A stretch of DNA of 23,082 bases, taken from the NCBI GenBank assembly GCA_002309475.1, contig DBXJ01000039.1, forward strand, positions 274 through 23,355, written 5' to 3'. Origin of the DNA: Bacteroidales bacterium UBA1215. Lineage in GTDB: Bacteria; Bacteroidota; Bacteroidia; Bacteroidales; WCHB1-69. Each line of letters opens with the position of its first letter. Position 1 is the stretch's first letter. The translations under genes were made by a program, and so were the position numbers. Shown one piece after another: positions 5,693 to 14,347 of the stretch. The notes below the pieces were generated by a model that had not been told where the DNA came from, did no database searches, and was given only the letters and a program-made list of their open reading frames with translations.

Positions 5693-8196
5693 AAAGGAAA
5701 ACTTTACTTATAATCATCTATATGATGACACTTGCCGCCACATGTTTTTCACAAAACAAAGCGGTGCTCGCCGAAGCTCACAAAATGGTAAAAGACGGCG
5801 CAGGTGCGGTAGTTTGTTATGTTGTCAGCAATGACGACACACCTTTGGAATATGCCACCGTTACCGTATTAAAACCCGAAGACTCCACCATGATAGCAGG
5901 TGGCATTACCGACGAACAAGGTTATGCCATCATTGCCCCCGTTCCCTACGGAACCTATATGGTGAAAATTGGCTACATCGGATATAAATCACTTTATATC
6001 AACAATATTTCTGTTTCCAAAGAACAAGCTGTTGTTACAACCGGCAAACAAAAAATCAATACCAGCACAAAAACCTTGAAAGGTGTTACCGTTAATGCGG
6101 AACGGGAAATGTTGCAAAGCAACCTTGACAAAAGAGTCTTCAATGTAGATAAAAGTATTGTAACAGAAGGTTCTACCGGTGTAGATATTTTGGAAAACAT
6201 TCCGTCTGTATCGGTGGATTTAGACGGTAATGTCAGTCTAAGAGGCAGTTCCAGTGTTACCATTTTGGTAGATGGCCGCCCGACCAACCTGACAATGGAC
6301 GAAATTCCTGCCGACATGATAGAAAGTGTGGAAGTGGTGACTAATCCATCGGCACGCTACGAACCTGACGGCACTTCCGGCATTATCAACGTGGTGTTGA
6401 AAAAGAAAAAAACACTCGGCTTCAATATTTCCGCTTCAATAGGTGCCGGCATGAGCGATGACAAAAAGAACGTGTATTTCGGCAAATACAATGCAAGCCT
6501 AAACTTGAATTTTAGAGTCAAAAAGGTCAATTTCTTCCTTAGCTATAGTTTTAGAAGTTTTTCGTTTACCAATCATTCTACTATGAACAGAATGAATGTA
6601 TTCAACAACGACACTTCCTTTTTAAACCAAAAGTCAGAATACATCATGAACGGACGACCGCAAAATGTGAGAGCCGGAATTGACTACTTTATCAACGACA
6701 ACAACACCATTTCGTTTGAATTCGGCTATCGCAGGCGAATGCACTACCATATTAATGACATCACCTCTTTGACAACCGGCAAAAACAATTCTTTCTATAA
6801 CCAACATTCCTACAATCCCAAACTGCCGACACACAACTTCAACGCATCTATCAATTATAAATATACCTCTCCTACTGTCAAAGGTAGAGAATTGACAATA
6901 GACATGTTCTTCTCTGACAACAATCGCTACGATCAAAACATTGTTGAGAAAAACTATATAATTCCGCCCTACGACTATTATCAGTCAACTATTACCGACA
7001 ATAACGGCAGAATTTTCAATGCACAAATAGACTTTGTCACCCCTATCGGCAATGGCGGACGCTTGGAGACCGGCTACAAACTGAGTTATAAACTGACAAA
7101 AGAAACCTATACTTATTATATCGGAGAAGACTCCTCCTTATTGATAGAACAAACCGACAGAAACGATGCCTCTAAATATACCGACATTATCAATGCCGCT
7201 TATTTAATCTATTCCAACAGCATTAAAAATGTTTTCAAATATCAAGTGGGACTACGGGCAGAATTAGCTAAAAACATTTCCGAACTTCAGTCAAGCAATG
7301 ATGTATTTTCACCCGCACCTTATTTCAATTTGTTTCCGACCATTCACTTAAGATATGATTTCAATCCGATGCATTCAATGCAACTAAGCTATAGCATGCG
7401 AGTTCGCAGACCTCGCGGACATGAATTAGACCCGTTCTTAAATGATATCGACCCGTTAAATCTTCGCCAAGGCAATAGAGAATTGAAGCCGGAACTCACC
7501 CACTCTTTTGACTTAGGATATCTTTTGACATATAAAAAGATGTCTCTTTCGGCTAATGTTTTCTACCGCTTTAGAACAAAAATCATTTCCAGATATACCA
7601 TACTTATCAACGATTCCACCACCTTTACCACTTATGCCAATTTAAACAACAGTCATTCTTTTGGTTTGGAAATCGCCTACCAACAAGAATTGTGGAAAGT
7701 GTGGAGATTGAGTTTGAATGCCAATCTTTTTCAAACTTATGTCAATGCCGACTCATTGTATGACAAATCATTACGCAATGATTTTTCTTGGAGACTGCGG
7801 TGGAACAATACCTTTACATTACCATTGGATTTTCAAATACAGCTGACAGCCGACTATCGTTCGCCATCGCTGACACTCAACAGCATGGGATTTGAAAGCG
7901 GCGGTGCCGGACAAGGCAGAATGTCTGCCACTTGGAGCATTGACTTCGGCATAAAAAAATCTTTCTTCAAAAAGACTTTCTCCATTGCTTTAAATGTCAA
8001 CGATTTGTTCAACACACGACAAACCTACGTTGAATCATACGGGAGTACCAGCAATTCTTACTACGAAAGCAAAATGCGTCATCAACGTGATTCAAGACGA
8101 GTATATCTAACGCTTACCTATAATTTATCCAACTATAAGGTGAAAAGACGTAACAATTCCGGTGAAAACAGCGACTACGACGATATGGAAGAATAA
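5689..8196 (+). CDS. Outer-membrane beta-barrel receptor-like protein (TonB-dependent receptor fold)
   Basis: This 835-residue protein is a predicted outer-membrane barrel of the CarboxypepD_reg/plug/OMP_b-brl_3 architecture common in Bacteroidota. From the ATG at 5689 it has a signal peptide (MKRKTLLIIIYMMTLAATCFSQ, cleaved at about 21). A carboxypeptidase-regulatory-like beta sandwich follows (about 40-115: TPLEYATVTV, GITDEQGY, YMVKIGYIGY). A plug then has DILENIPSVSVDLDGNVSLR, ILVDGRPTNL and IESVEVVTNPSARYEPDGTSGIINVVLKK. The rest is Tyr/Phe-rich barrel strands. An upstream frame extension to 5650 is rejected because it would precede the signal peptide. No SusD partner is nearby and no clear TonB box is seen, so the substrate is unknown. 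The start overlaps the pcm stop by 4 nt. Confidence 0.88.
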   Translation: MKRKTLLIIIYMMTLAATCFSQNKAVLAEAHKMVKDGAGAVVCYVVSNDDTPLEYATVTVLKPEDSTMIAGGITDEQGYAIIAPVPYGTYMVKIGYIGYKSLYINNISVSKEQAVVTTGKQKINTSTKTLKGVTVNAEREMLQSNLDKRVFNVDKSIVTEGSTGVDILENIPSVSVDLDGNVSLRGSSSVTILVDGRPTNLTMDEIPADMIESVEVVTNPSARYEPDGTSGIINVVLKKKKTLGFNISASIGAGMSDDKKNVYFGKYNASLNLNFRVKKVNFFLSYSFRSFSFTNHSTMNRMNVFNNDTSFLNQKSEYIMNGRPQNVRAGIDYFINDNNTISFEFGYRRRMHYHINDITSLTTGKNNSFYNQHSYNPKLPTHNFNASINYKYTSPTVKGRELTIDMFFSDNNRYDQNIVEKNYIIPPYDYYQSTITDNNGRIFNAQIDFVTPIGNGGRLETGYKLSYKLTKETYTYYIGEDSSLLIEQTDRNDASKYTDIINAAYLIYSNSIKNVFKYQVGLRAELAKNISELQSSNDVFSPAPYFNLFPTIHLRYDFNPMHSMQLSYSMRVRRPRGHELDPFLNDIDPLNLRQGNRELKPELTHSFDLGYLLTYKKMSLSANVFYRFRTKIISRYTILINDSTTFTTYANLNNSHSFGLEIAYQQELWKVWRLSLNANLFQTYVNADSLYDKSLRNDFSWRLRWNNTFTLPLDFQIQLTADYRSPSLTLNSMGFESGGAGQGRMSATWSIDFGIKKSFFKKTFSIALNVNDLFNTRQTYVESYGSTSNSYYESKMRHQRDSRRVYLTLTYNLSNYKVKRRNNSGENSDYDDMEE

Positions 8197-8199
8197 CAA

Positions 8200-8814
8200 T
8201 TATCGAACATAGAAGTCCAACAATTTTTCACCTTCCAAAAAGGCCTGCAAATGGTCGCCGATGCCTACCTTTCCTACTCCGAGCGGAGTGCCGGTGAAAA
8301 TCAAGTCTCCGATTTTGAGTGTATAATATTGAGAAATTTTGCTAATCAACTCATCTATGCCGAATATCATATCTGCGGTATTGCCCGTTTGTACCTGTTC
8401 ATCGTTGAGTAAAAGATGAAAGTTGAGGTGGTCGGCTGTATGCGGTAAAGTGCTTTTTGAACGAAAATCTCCAATCGGTGCGGCATTGTCGAAACCCTTG
8501 GCGACATCCCAAGGATGTCCTAATCGAATGGCATTTTTTTGTATATCTCTGGCTGTAAAATCTATGCCGACTGTGAGTTCATCATAGTAAGTGGGGGCAA
8601 ACTTAGGCGAAATACATTTCCCCAATTTGCCGATTCGCACCACTACTTCCAGCTCGTATTCCACATCATTGCTGAAATCGGGCAAAAAAAACGGTCTGTT
8701 TTTTTGCAATAATGCGGTTTCCGGTTTTAGAAAAATTACCGGCTCAGCAGGAAAAGTTTTACCCATTTCTTCCACATGAGCCCTGTAATTCATGCCTATA
8801 CAAAATATTTTCAT
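8200..8814 (-). CDS. Fumarylacetoacetate hydrolase (FAH) family protein
   Basis: This 204-residue protein has the FAH fold of small metal-dependent hydrolases, decarboxylases and isomerases acting on 2-oxo acids. It starts with MKIFCIGMNYRAHVEEMG. The metal ligands appear as the E-x-E pair in DVEYELEVVVRIGK and the Asp in VGIDFTARDIQ. Later features are LGHPWDVAKGFDNAAPIG and IFTGTPLGVGKVGIGDHLQAF. Length fits the short bacterial (YcgM-like) members; family members include acylpyruvases and oxaloacetate decarboxylases, and I cannot choose between them. The ATG at 8814 is preferred over an upstream TTG at 8826. It follows gyrB with a strong terminator between and no clear promoter. It ends 3 nt from the convergent receptor-like gene. 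Confidence 0.85.
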   Translation of the reverse strand: MKIFCIGMNYRAHVEEMGKTFPAEPVIFLKPETALLQKNRPFFLPDFSNDVEYELEVVVRIGKLGKCISPKFAPTYYDELTVGIDFTARDIQKNAIRLGHPWDVAKGFDNAAPIGDFRSKSTLPHTADHLNFHLLLNDEQVQTGNTADMIFGIDELISKISQYYTLKIGDLIFTGTPLGVGKVGIGDHLQAFLEGEKLLDFYVR

Positions 8815-8828
8815 CTTAACAATCAAAT

Positions 8829-8859
8829 AAAAAAAGCTTGCGCGATTTCTCGCACAAGC
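8829..8859 (-). terminator. Intrinsic terminator after gyrB
   Basis: On the minus strand a 9-bp stem (GCTTGTGCG/CGCGCAAGC with one G-U pair) and a 6-nt loop is followed by seven T. It lies 22 nt after the gyrB stop and ends 14 nt before the FAH-family start, so it separates gyrB from that gene or limits read-through into it. Confidence 0.8.
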
Positions 8860-8881
8860 CCTTCACTAAAATTTAAAATAG

Positions 8882-10858
8882 TTATGCATCAATATTTGCG
8901 TATTTTGCATTCTTTTCAATAAATTCTCTACGAGGAGCCACATCATCGCCCATCAACATGGAAAAAACATGAGCAGCTTCCATAGCATTTTCTATTGACA
9001 CTTGGCGTAAGGTTCTACGTTCGGGATCCATGGTGGTTTCCCACAATTGTACATCATTCATTTCTCCCAAACCTTTGTAACGTTGTACGTGCAAACCTTT
9101 TTCTTTGCCTTGTCCCATTTCATTTATCAAACGAACTCTTTCTTCTTCTGTCCAGCAATAACGTTCGTCTTTACCTTTTTTCACTTGATATAGCGGTGGT
9201 GTGGCGATATAAATATAGCCTAAGTCAATCATTTCCCGCATATATTTAAAGAAGAATGTCAATAGCAAAGTGGCGATATGAGCACCATCCACATCGGCAT
9301 CGGTCATAATGATTACCTTATGATAGCGTACCTTGTCAACATTCAACTTTTTGCCTTCCGGCGTATTTTCTATATAAACGCCTAAAGCGGTATAGATATT
9401 TTTTATTTCTTCGTTGTCAAGAATTCTGTGTTCTAAGGCTTTTTCTACATTTAGAATTTTACCTCTCAAGGGAAGGATAGCTTGTGTACGATTGTTTCTG
9501 CCTTTTTTGGCGGTACCGCCTGCAGAATCTCCCTCGACGATAAACAATTCGCATTCGGAAGGATCTTTGCTGGAGCAATCTGCCAATTTGCCCGGCAAGC
9601 CGAAACCGGTGAGCGCACCTTTACGTTGAACGGTTGCCTTGGCTTTTCTTGCAGCCTCTCTTGCCATAGCCGCCAAAACCACTTTATCAACAATTTGACG
9701 AGCTATCAAAGGATGTTCTTCCAAATAATAGGTAAGCATTTCGCTGACTATCTGACTGACAACACCGTCAACTTCGCTATTGCCCAATTTGGTTTTGGTT
9801 TGGCCTTCAAATTGCGGTTCTGCCACTTTGACGGAAATAACAGCTGTCAAGCCTTCACGGAAATCGTCTCCGGTGATTTCTATTTTATCTTTTTCCAACT
9901 TCTCCAACAATTTGTTGTCGTCGGCATATTTTTTCAAAGTTTTTGTCAAACCACGTCTGAAACCTGTCAGGTGCGTACCACCTTCTATGGTATTGATATT
10001 GTTTACATAAGAATGTAGATTTTCGGAATAAGAAGTATTGTACTGCATGGCTACTTCGACAGGAATGCCGTTTTTTTCACCTTCCATGCAGATAGGTTCT
10101 TCCATGAGTTTGTCTTTATTGCTGTTATCTAAATAGTCGATAAAATCCCGTAATCCTTCTTCTGAATAAAAAACATCTTTTCTCAGTTCGTCTTCGTTAG
10201 GATTTTCTCTTAAATCTTGCAAAGTTAATTTAATACCTTTGTTCAGATAGGATAATTCCCTCAAACGAGCTGCCAATGTATCATATTTATATACTGTTGC
10301 GTCAAAAATAGAATCGTCGGGAGTAAAATAAATATAAGTGCCGTGTTTGTCGGAATCTCCGTCAATTTTAACCGGATATTTTGGTTTGCCGTAGGCATAC
10401 TCCTGCACATAGCGATGTCCGTTGCGATAAACTTCTGCACGCAAATATTTCGACAAGGCATTTACACAAGACACGCCCACACCATGCAAACCACCGGAAA
10501 CCTTATAGGAACCTTTGTCAAATTTTCCACCGGCATGCAATACCGTGAGGACAACTTCCAAGGCGGATTTTTTCTCTTTTTCGTGCATATCGGTAGGGAT
10601 ACCACGACCATCATCCAAAACACTGATAGAATTGTCGGGATGAATAGTAACTTCTATATTATGACAATATCCGGCTAATGCTTCGTCAATAGAATTGTCC
10701 ACCACTTCGTATACAAGGTGATGCAAACCTCTTTCGCCTATATCTCCAATATACATGGCAGGACGCTTTCTAACAGCTTCCAATCCTTCCAGAACTTGGA
10801 TGTTACTTGCATCATAGTGCTGACTTTCTTGCATTTTTCCTTCTTCTATTTCGCTCAT
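8882..10858 (-). CDS. gyrB: DNA gyrase subunit B
   Basis: GyrB is the ATPase subunit of DNA gyrase, which introduces negative supercoils. From the ATG at 10858 the product is 658 residues, the usual length for this phylum. The GHKL ATPase part shows VLEGLEAVRKRPAMYIGD, the VDNSIDEALAG block, DDGRGIP and GGLHGVG. The Toprim part shows EGDSAGG, PLRGKILNVEK and DADVDGAHI, and the C-terminus has QRYKGLGEMN and LWETTMDPERRTL. These favour GyrB over ParE. An in-frame ATG at 10891 would extend the protein, but it lies just beside a -7 box (10893-10900) and so probably at or before the transcription start. The gene has its own terminator. Confidence 0.96.
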   Translation of the reverse strand: MSEIEEGKMQESQHYDASNIQVLEGLEAVRKRPAMYIGDIGERGLHHLVYEVVDNSIDEALAGYCHNIEVTIHPDNSISVLDDGRGIPTDMHEKEKKSALEVVLTVLHAGGKFDKGSYKVSGGLHGVGVSCVNALSKYLRAEVYRNGHRYVQEYAYGKPKYPVKIDGDSDKHGTYIYFTPDDSIFDATVYKYDTLAARLRELSYLNKGIKLTLQDLRENPNEDELRKDVFYSEEGLRDFIDYLDNSNKDKLMEEPICMEGEKNGIPVEVAMQYNTSYSENLHSYVNNINTIEGGTHLTGFRRGLTKTLKKYADDNKLLEKLEKDKIEITGDDFREGLTAVISVKVAEPQFEGQTKTKLGNSEVDGVVSQIVSEMLTYYLEEHPLIARQIVDKVVLAAMAREAARKAKATVQRKGALTGFGLPGKLADCSSKDPSECELFIVEGDSAGGTAKKGRNNRTQAILPLRGKILNVEKALEHRILDNEEIKNIYTALGVYIENTPEGKKLNVDKVRYHKVIIMTDADVDGAHIATLLLTFFFKYMREMIDLGYIYIATPPLYQVKKGKDERYCWTEEERVRLINEMGQGKEKGLHVQRYKGLGEMNDVQLWETTMDPERRTLRQVSIENAMEAAHVFSMLMGDDVAPRREFIEKNAKYANIDA

Positions 10859-10892
10859 TTTTAATCTCTTAAAGAAACGTCTTATAAACATA

Positions 10893-10900
10893 CAAAGATA
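10893..10900 (-). promoter_or_regulatory. gyrB: -7 box for gyrB
   Basis: TATCTTTG on the minus strand matches TAnnTTTG. Transcription would start near 10886-10888, about 30 nt before the ATG at 10858, and too late to include the upstream ATG at 10891. A -33 element is not clear. Confidence 0.5.
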
Positions 10901-11071
10901 ACATTTTTTTCAAGGCGAACTATTGATTTACCCATTTACTTATTAACATTTTTATAAACAAAATAGCGGTCTTTAACTTGTTTTTTCTTTCACTTTTTTC
11001 GGTGCTGTATTTTAACATTTCTATGTTTATAAAAAATATATCTTATAAAAAATCAATGTATAAATATATCT

Positions 11072-11079
11072 TACCTTTG
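11072..11079 (+). promoter_or_regulatory. -7 box for the exbB operon
   Basis: TACCTTTG matches TAnnTTTG and lies 26 nt before the exbB ATG. The roughly 190-nt stretch between this box and the gyrB box is AT-rich; I found no -33 TTTG at the usual distance and no other signal there. Confidence 0.5.
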
Positions 11080-11105
11080 CAAGACAAAATATAAAATAGA
11101 CGATA

Positions 11106-11795
11106 ATGTTAGAATTTATTCTTTTACAAACAGATGCCGTTGCAGAGGCCGTTGTTCCGACAGAGGAAAAATTAAGTATTCTTAGTCTTTTATTTGACAA
11201 AGGTAGTATTTGGATTACCATTCCTCTACTTATCATGTCAGCTATCATCATTTTTATTTTTGTAGATAGGTATCTTACTATCCAAAAAGCCGCCAAAGAT
11301 GATACCAATTTTATGAACAGCATTCGCGACAATATCCACAACAATCGTTTAGATGCAGCAGTTTCGTTGTGTAAGGCAACCGACACTCCTATTGCAAGAA
11401 TGATCGACAAGGGACTTTCCCGTTTAGGCAAACCCTTGACAGACATCAATGAAGCTATTTCCAATGTCGGACAATTGGAAGTGAGCCGATTGGAAAAAGG
11501 TGTAAGCACCATTTCCACCATGGCTAGTATCGCTCCTATGCTCGGTTTTTTGGGAACAGTTGCAGGTATGATAGTAGCATTTCACGATATGGCCACATCG
11601 GGCAACAACCTTGAAATTGCAGACTTGGCAAGCGGTATCTACACTGCCTTGATAACTACTGCAAGCGGTTTGGTGGTCGGCATACTCGGTTACATTTGCT
11701 TTAATGTTTTGGTGTCAAAAATCAACAACATTGTTTTCTTGTTGGAAGCAAGGGCAACTGAATTTATGGATTTACTTAACGAACCTATAAAATAA
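11106..11795 (+). CDS. exbB: ExbB/TolQ/MotA family proton channel subunit
   Basis: ExbB is the inner-membrane pentamer of the Ton motor, which uses proton flow to energise outer-membrane transport. The 229-residue product has three hydrophobic segments in the ExbB arrangement: one near residues 36-55, then after a cytoplasmic stretch two close together in the second half (ASIAPMLGFLGTVAGMI and the TTASGLVVGILGYICF stretch). The block APMLGFLGTVAGMIVAF is the family signature. ExbD follows after 6 nt and a TonB-like gene after 2 nt more, the standard order. TolQ is an alternative name, but the TonB-like partner favours ExbB. Confidence 0.92.
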   Translation: MLEFILLQTDAVAEAVVPTEEKLSILSLLFDKGSIWITIPLLIMSAIIIFIFVDRYLTIQKAAKDDTNFMNSIRDNIHNNRLDAAVSLCKATDTPIARMIDKGLSRLGKPLTDINEAISNVGQLEVSRLEKGVSTISTMASIAPMLGFLGTVAGMIVAFHDMATSGNNLEIADLASGIYTALITTASGLVVGILGYICFNVLVSKINNIVFLLEARATEFMDLLNEPIK

Positions 11796-11801
11796 TCTGC
11801 C

Positions 11802-12227
11802 ATGATTAAATCTAATTTTAAAAATGGCGTAGAATTCAACTTATCGACTCAAGCCGATTTGGTATTTCTACTCTTGATATTTTTTATGATTACCTCTACA
11901 TTGGTAAGTCCCAATGCTATCAAACTATTGCTTCCCAATAGTTCCAGCAAAGCGGCTACCGGTCGTAGTTTTGAGGTATATATAGACGAAAATTTAGACT
12001 ATGCTATTCTTCAAGGCAAAGATTTGATGGCAGTGGAAGAAGAAAATTTAAATGAAGAAATTGAATCAAGACTAGCCCTTGAAAACGACGATGCCGCCGT
12101 GGTGATACGTGCAGACAAAACTGTTCCGGTACAAAATTTAGTATATGTTATCGACGCCGTCAATAATATTAATGAATTACAGGGAAAACAGCATAAAGTT
12201 ATTTTAGCAACGTCTCCAAAGAAATAA
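11802..12227 (+). CDS. exbD: ExbD/TolR family biopolymer transport protein
   Basis: ExbD sits in the ExbB channel and carries the proton-binding Asp. The 141-residue product has a short cytoplasmic N-terminus, one membrane segment (about 19-38, LVFLLLIFFMITSTLV) that begins with Asp19 in the STQADLVFLLL context typical of the family, and a periplasmic domain with VVIRADKTVPVQ and a terminal helix/strand. Length is normal. It is the second gene of the exbB operon. Many Bacteroidota operons carry two exbD copies; only one is present here. Confidence 0.92.
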   Translation: MIKSNFKNGVEFNLSTQADLVFLLLIFFMITSTLVSPNAIKLLLPNSSSKAATGRSFEVYIDENLDYAILQGKDLMAVEEENLNEEIESRLALENDDAAVVIRADKTVPVQNLVYVIDAVNNINELQGKQHKVILATSPKK

Positions 12228-12229
12228 AT

Positions 12230-13015
12230 ATGACCACTACAAAATACGGCTATCCGGATTCAGAAGAAAACAACAAAAAAAGCAAGATGATTGCTCTTGC
12301 CACTACCATTGTAATACATGGTCTTGTTTTGGTATGTTTTTTCTTTTTAGGTCTCACCCACCAATATCCGCCTCCACCGGAATACGGTATAGAAGTTGAC
12401 TTGGGCGGCGGTGGCGGTGGCTCCTATGCCAACCATAAAGTAGAATCGGCACCCAAAACAAGTGCCGCTGCAGAAAAATTGCTGACACAAGAAAGCGAAG
12501 AAACTACTACCCTTCCTTCGTCAACAGTAAAAACCAACACCACTAAAAAAACGGTTGCCACTACCACAACACAACCTACACAAGACGTTGTAGAAGAGCA
12601 AGTTGTCAACAAGAATGCTTTGTTCCCCGGCAAAAGAAACACCAATAACAGCAACGGACAAGGCACCGGCAACGGCACGGGAATCGGCTCCGGTAGCGGC
12701 ACAGGTACAGGAAGCGGTTCGGGCGGTGGCATCGGCAATGGTGACGGAGACTTCTATTTGGACGGACGTCCTGTTGTGAGAAAGGCTTTCCCGAAATCGA
12801 AAAACAACTTGGAAGGAGTGGTAAAAGTGGAATTTCGTGCCGACAGAGACGGCAACGTGGTATATGCAAAAGCCGGCATCAAAGGCACCACTATCACCGA
12901 CTCGCAAGTGTGGGAGGAATGCGAAACTGCTGCCCGCCAATCTAAATTCAAGGCAAAAAGTGATGCTCAAACTGAAGAAAAAGGTGTTATCACCTATCGT
13001 TTCATTCTTCAATAG
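12230..13015 (+). CDS. TonB-like energy transducer with glycine-rich linker
   Basis: The 261-residue protein fits TonB: a short cytoplasmic N-terminus, one membrane segment (about 21-42, ALATTIVIHGLVLVCFFFLG), a PPPPEYGIEVDLGGGGGG stretch, a long Thr/Ser/Gly-rich linker, and a C-terminal domain from about residue 185. The C-terminal part (VVKVEFRADRDGNVVYAKAG, then AARQSKFKA, then GVITYRFIL) matches the TonB C-terminal pattern of contact with outer-membrane receptors. The linker is unusual: in place of Pro/Lys repeats it has a GTG/GSG run at about 141-172. Directly downstream of exbB-exbD, so it likely completes the motor. It resembles the glycine-linked energy transducers common in Bacteroidota. 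Confidence 0.85.
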   Translation: MTTTKYGYPDSEENNKKSKMIALATTIVIHGLVLVCFFFLGLTHQYPPPPEYGIEVDLGGGGGGSYANHKVESAPKTSAAAEKLLTQESEETTTLPSSTVKTNTTKKTVATTTTQPTQDVVEEQVVNKNALFPGKRNTNNSNGQGTGNGTGIGSGSGTGTGSGSGGGIGNGDGDFYLDGRPVVRKAFPKSKNNLEGVVKVEFRADRDGNVVYAKAGIKGTTITDSQVWEECETAARQSKFKAKSDAQTEEKGVITYRFILQ

Positions 13016-13039
13016 CAGCATAACAATAATCAAGTGTCG

Positions 13040-14347
13040 ATGAACTACAAACAAACCTTAGATTTTTTATATCAGGCAGTACCCATGTATCATTTGATGG
13101 GAAGTGCTGCATACGATGGCAAATTGACAAAAACCAAGCAATTTTTGTCAGCATTGGGACATCCGGAAAAAAACACCCGCTTTATTCATGTGGCCGGCAC
13201 CAACGGAAAAGGTTCTGTAACGCACAATTTGGCATCTATCTTTCAAGAATCCGGATATAAAACCGGACTCTATACTTCGCCTCACTTAAAAGATTTTCGC
13301 GAAAGAATTTGTATCAACGGTAAAAAAATTCCGCAAAGCAAAGTGGTGCAATTTGTAGAACAAAACCGATCGTTGATAGAAGAAATCCAGCCATCGTTTT
13401 TTGAAATGACAGTGGCAATGGCATTTGAGTATTTTGCAGAACAAAAAGTGGACATCGCCATTATTGAAGTCGGCTTAGGCGGACGATTGGATGCCACCAA
13501 CGTGATACAACCCCTATTGAGTGTTATCACCAATATCAGCTTTGACCACATGCAATTTTTAGGCAATACTTTGCCATCGATTGCCAAAGAAAAAGCCGGC
13601 ATTATCAAAAAAGACACACCTGTCATCATCGGAAAAATACAGGAAGAAACACAAAATGTTTTTATAAAAATTGCACAGCAACGGCATGCTCCTTGTCTAT
13701 TTGCAGAAAACATATTTCAAGTAAAAGCATATAAAACCACTCTCCATCAACACCAACTATGGACCCATTATGCCGCTTACCGCATACAAGACGGACATAA
13801 AAAAACGGCATACAAACAGTTGATTTCTCCATTAGGCGGTCTCTGCCAAGAGGAGAATTTGGCGACTGTGCTTGCTTGTGCCGATTGGGCGGAGAAAAAC
13901 AAACTCATCTCCCATGCCGCCATCAAAAAAGGCATTAAAAACTGCATTGAAAACACCCATTTGATGGGACGCTGGCAGTTGTTGGGGACAAAACCTTTCA
14001 TTATTGCCGACACCGGACACAATCAAGCCGGCATTGAATTGATAAGCCGACAATTGGCAAGCATGAAGTATCAGCAACTGCATATAGTATTAGGTGTAGT
14101 AAACGACAAAGACCTGCAACATATATTACCGCTCTTGCCCCAAAAAGCCACCTATTATTTCTGCAAAGCCGATATTCCGAGAGGATTAGACGCTCACATT
14201 TTACAATCCGAAGCCGCCAAATATCATTTAAAAGGAGAAGTATATACCAGCATAGCCCAAGCTCTCAAAACAGCCAAGCAACATGCTTCGAAAAAAGATT
14301 TGATATTTGTGGGAGGCAGTACTTTTACTGTCGCAGAAGTCATTTAA
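13040..14347 (+). CDS. folC: Bifunctional folylpolyglutamate synthase/dihydrofolate synthase
   Basis: FolC adds glutamate to dihydropteroate and to folates using ATP. The 435-residue product shows the P-loop VAGTNGKGSV (Gly53-Ser59), YTSPHLKDFRERI, the FEMTVAMAF segment, VDIAIIEVGLGGRLDATN, the ISFDHMQFLG and AKEKAGIIK blocks of the Mur-ligase fold, and a C-terminal domain with GRWQLLGTKPFIIADTGHN and VLGVVNDKD. Length is normal. The ATG at 13040 is chosen over an in-frame GTG six bases upstream because MNYKQTLDFLY is the usual beginning. It follows the TonB-like gene by 24 nt and is probably co-transcribed, with no obvious functional link. It abuts queD tail to tail with no spacer. Confidence 0.94.
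   Translation: MNYKQTLDFLYQAVPMYHLMGSAAYDGKLTKTKQFLSALGHPEKNTRFIHVAGTNGKGSVTHNLASIFQESGYKTGLYTSPHLKDFRERICINGKKIPQSKVVQFVEQNRSLIEEIQPSFFEMTVAMAFEYFAEQKVDIAIIEVGLGGRLDATNVIQPLLSVITNISFDHMQFLGNTLPSIAKEKAGIIKKDTPVIIGKIQEETQNVFIKIAQQRHAPCLFAENIFQVKAYKTTLHQHQLWTHYAAYRIQDGHKKTAYKQLISPLGGLCQEENLATVLACADWAEKNKLISHAAIKKGIKNCIENTHLMGRWQLLGTKPFIIADTGHNQAGIELISRQLASMKYQQLHIVLGVVNDKDLQHILPLLPQKATYYFCKADIPRGLDAHILQSEAAKYHLKGEVYTSIAQALKTAKQHASKKDLIFVGGSTFTVAEVI

Noticed and set aside
9482..10018. Open frame of 178 codons on the plus strand
   Set aside because: It lies wholly antisense to the conserved gyrB coding region and shows no family pattern; the composition of gyrB explains it.
12521..13054. Open frame of 177 codons on the minus strand
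   Set aside because: Antisense to the TonB-like gene; its Ala/Cys/Val-rich content is the complement of the Gly/Thr linker.
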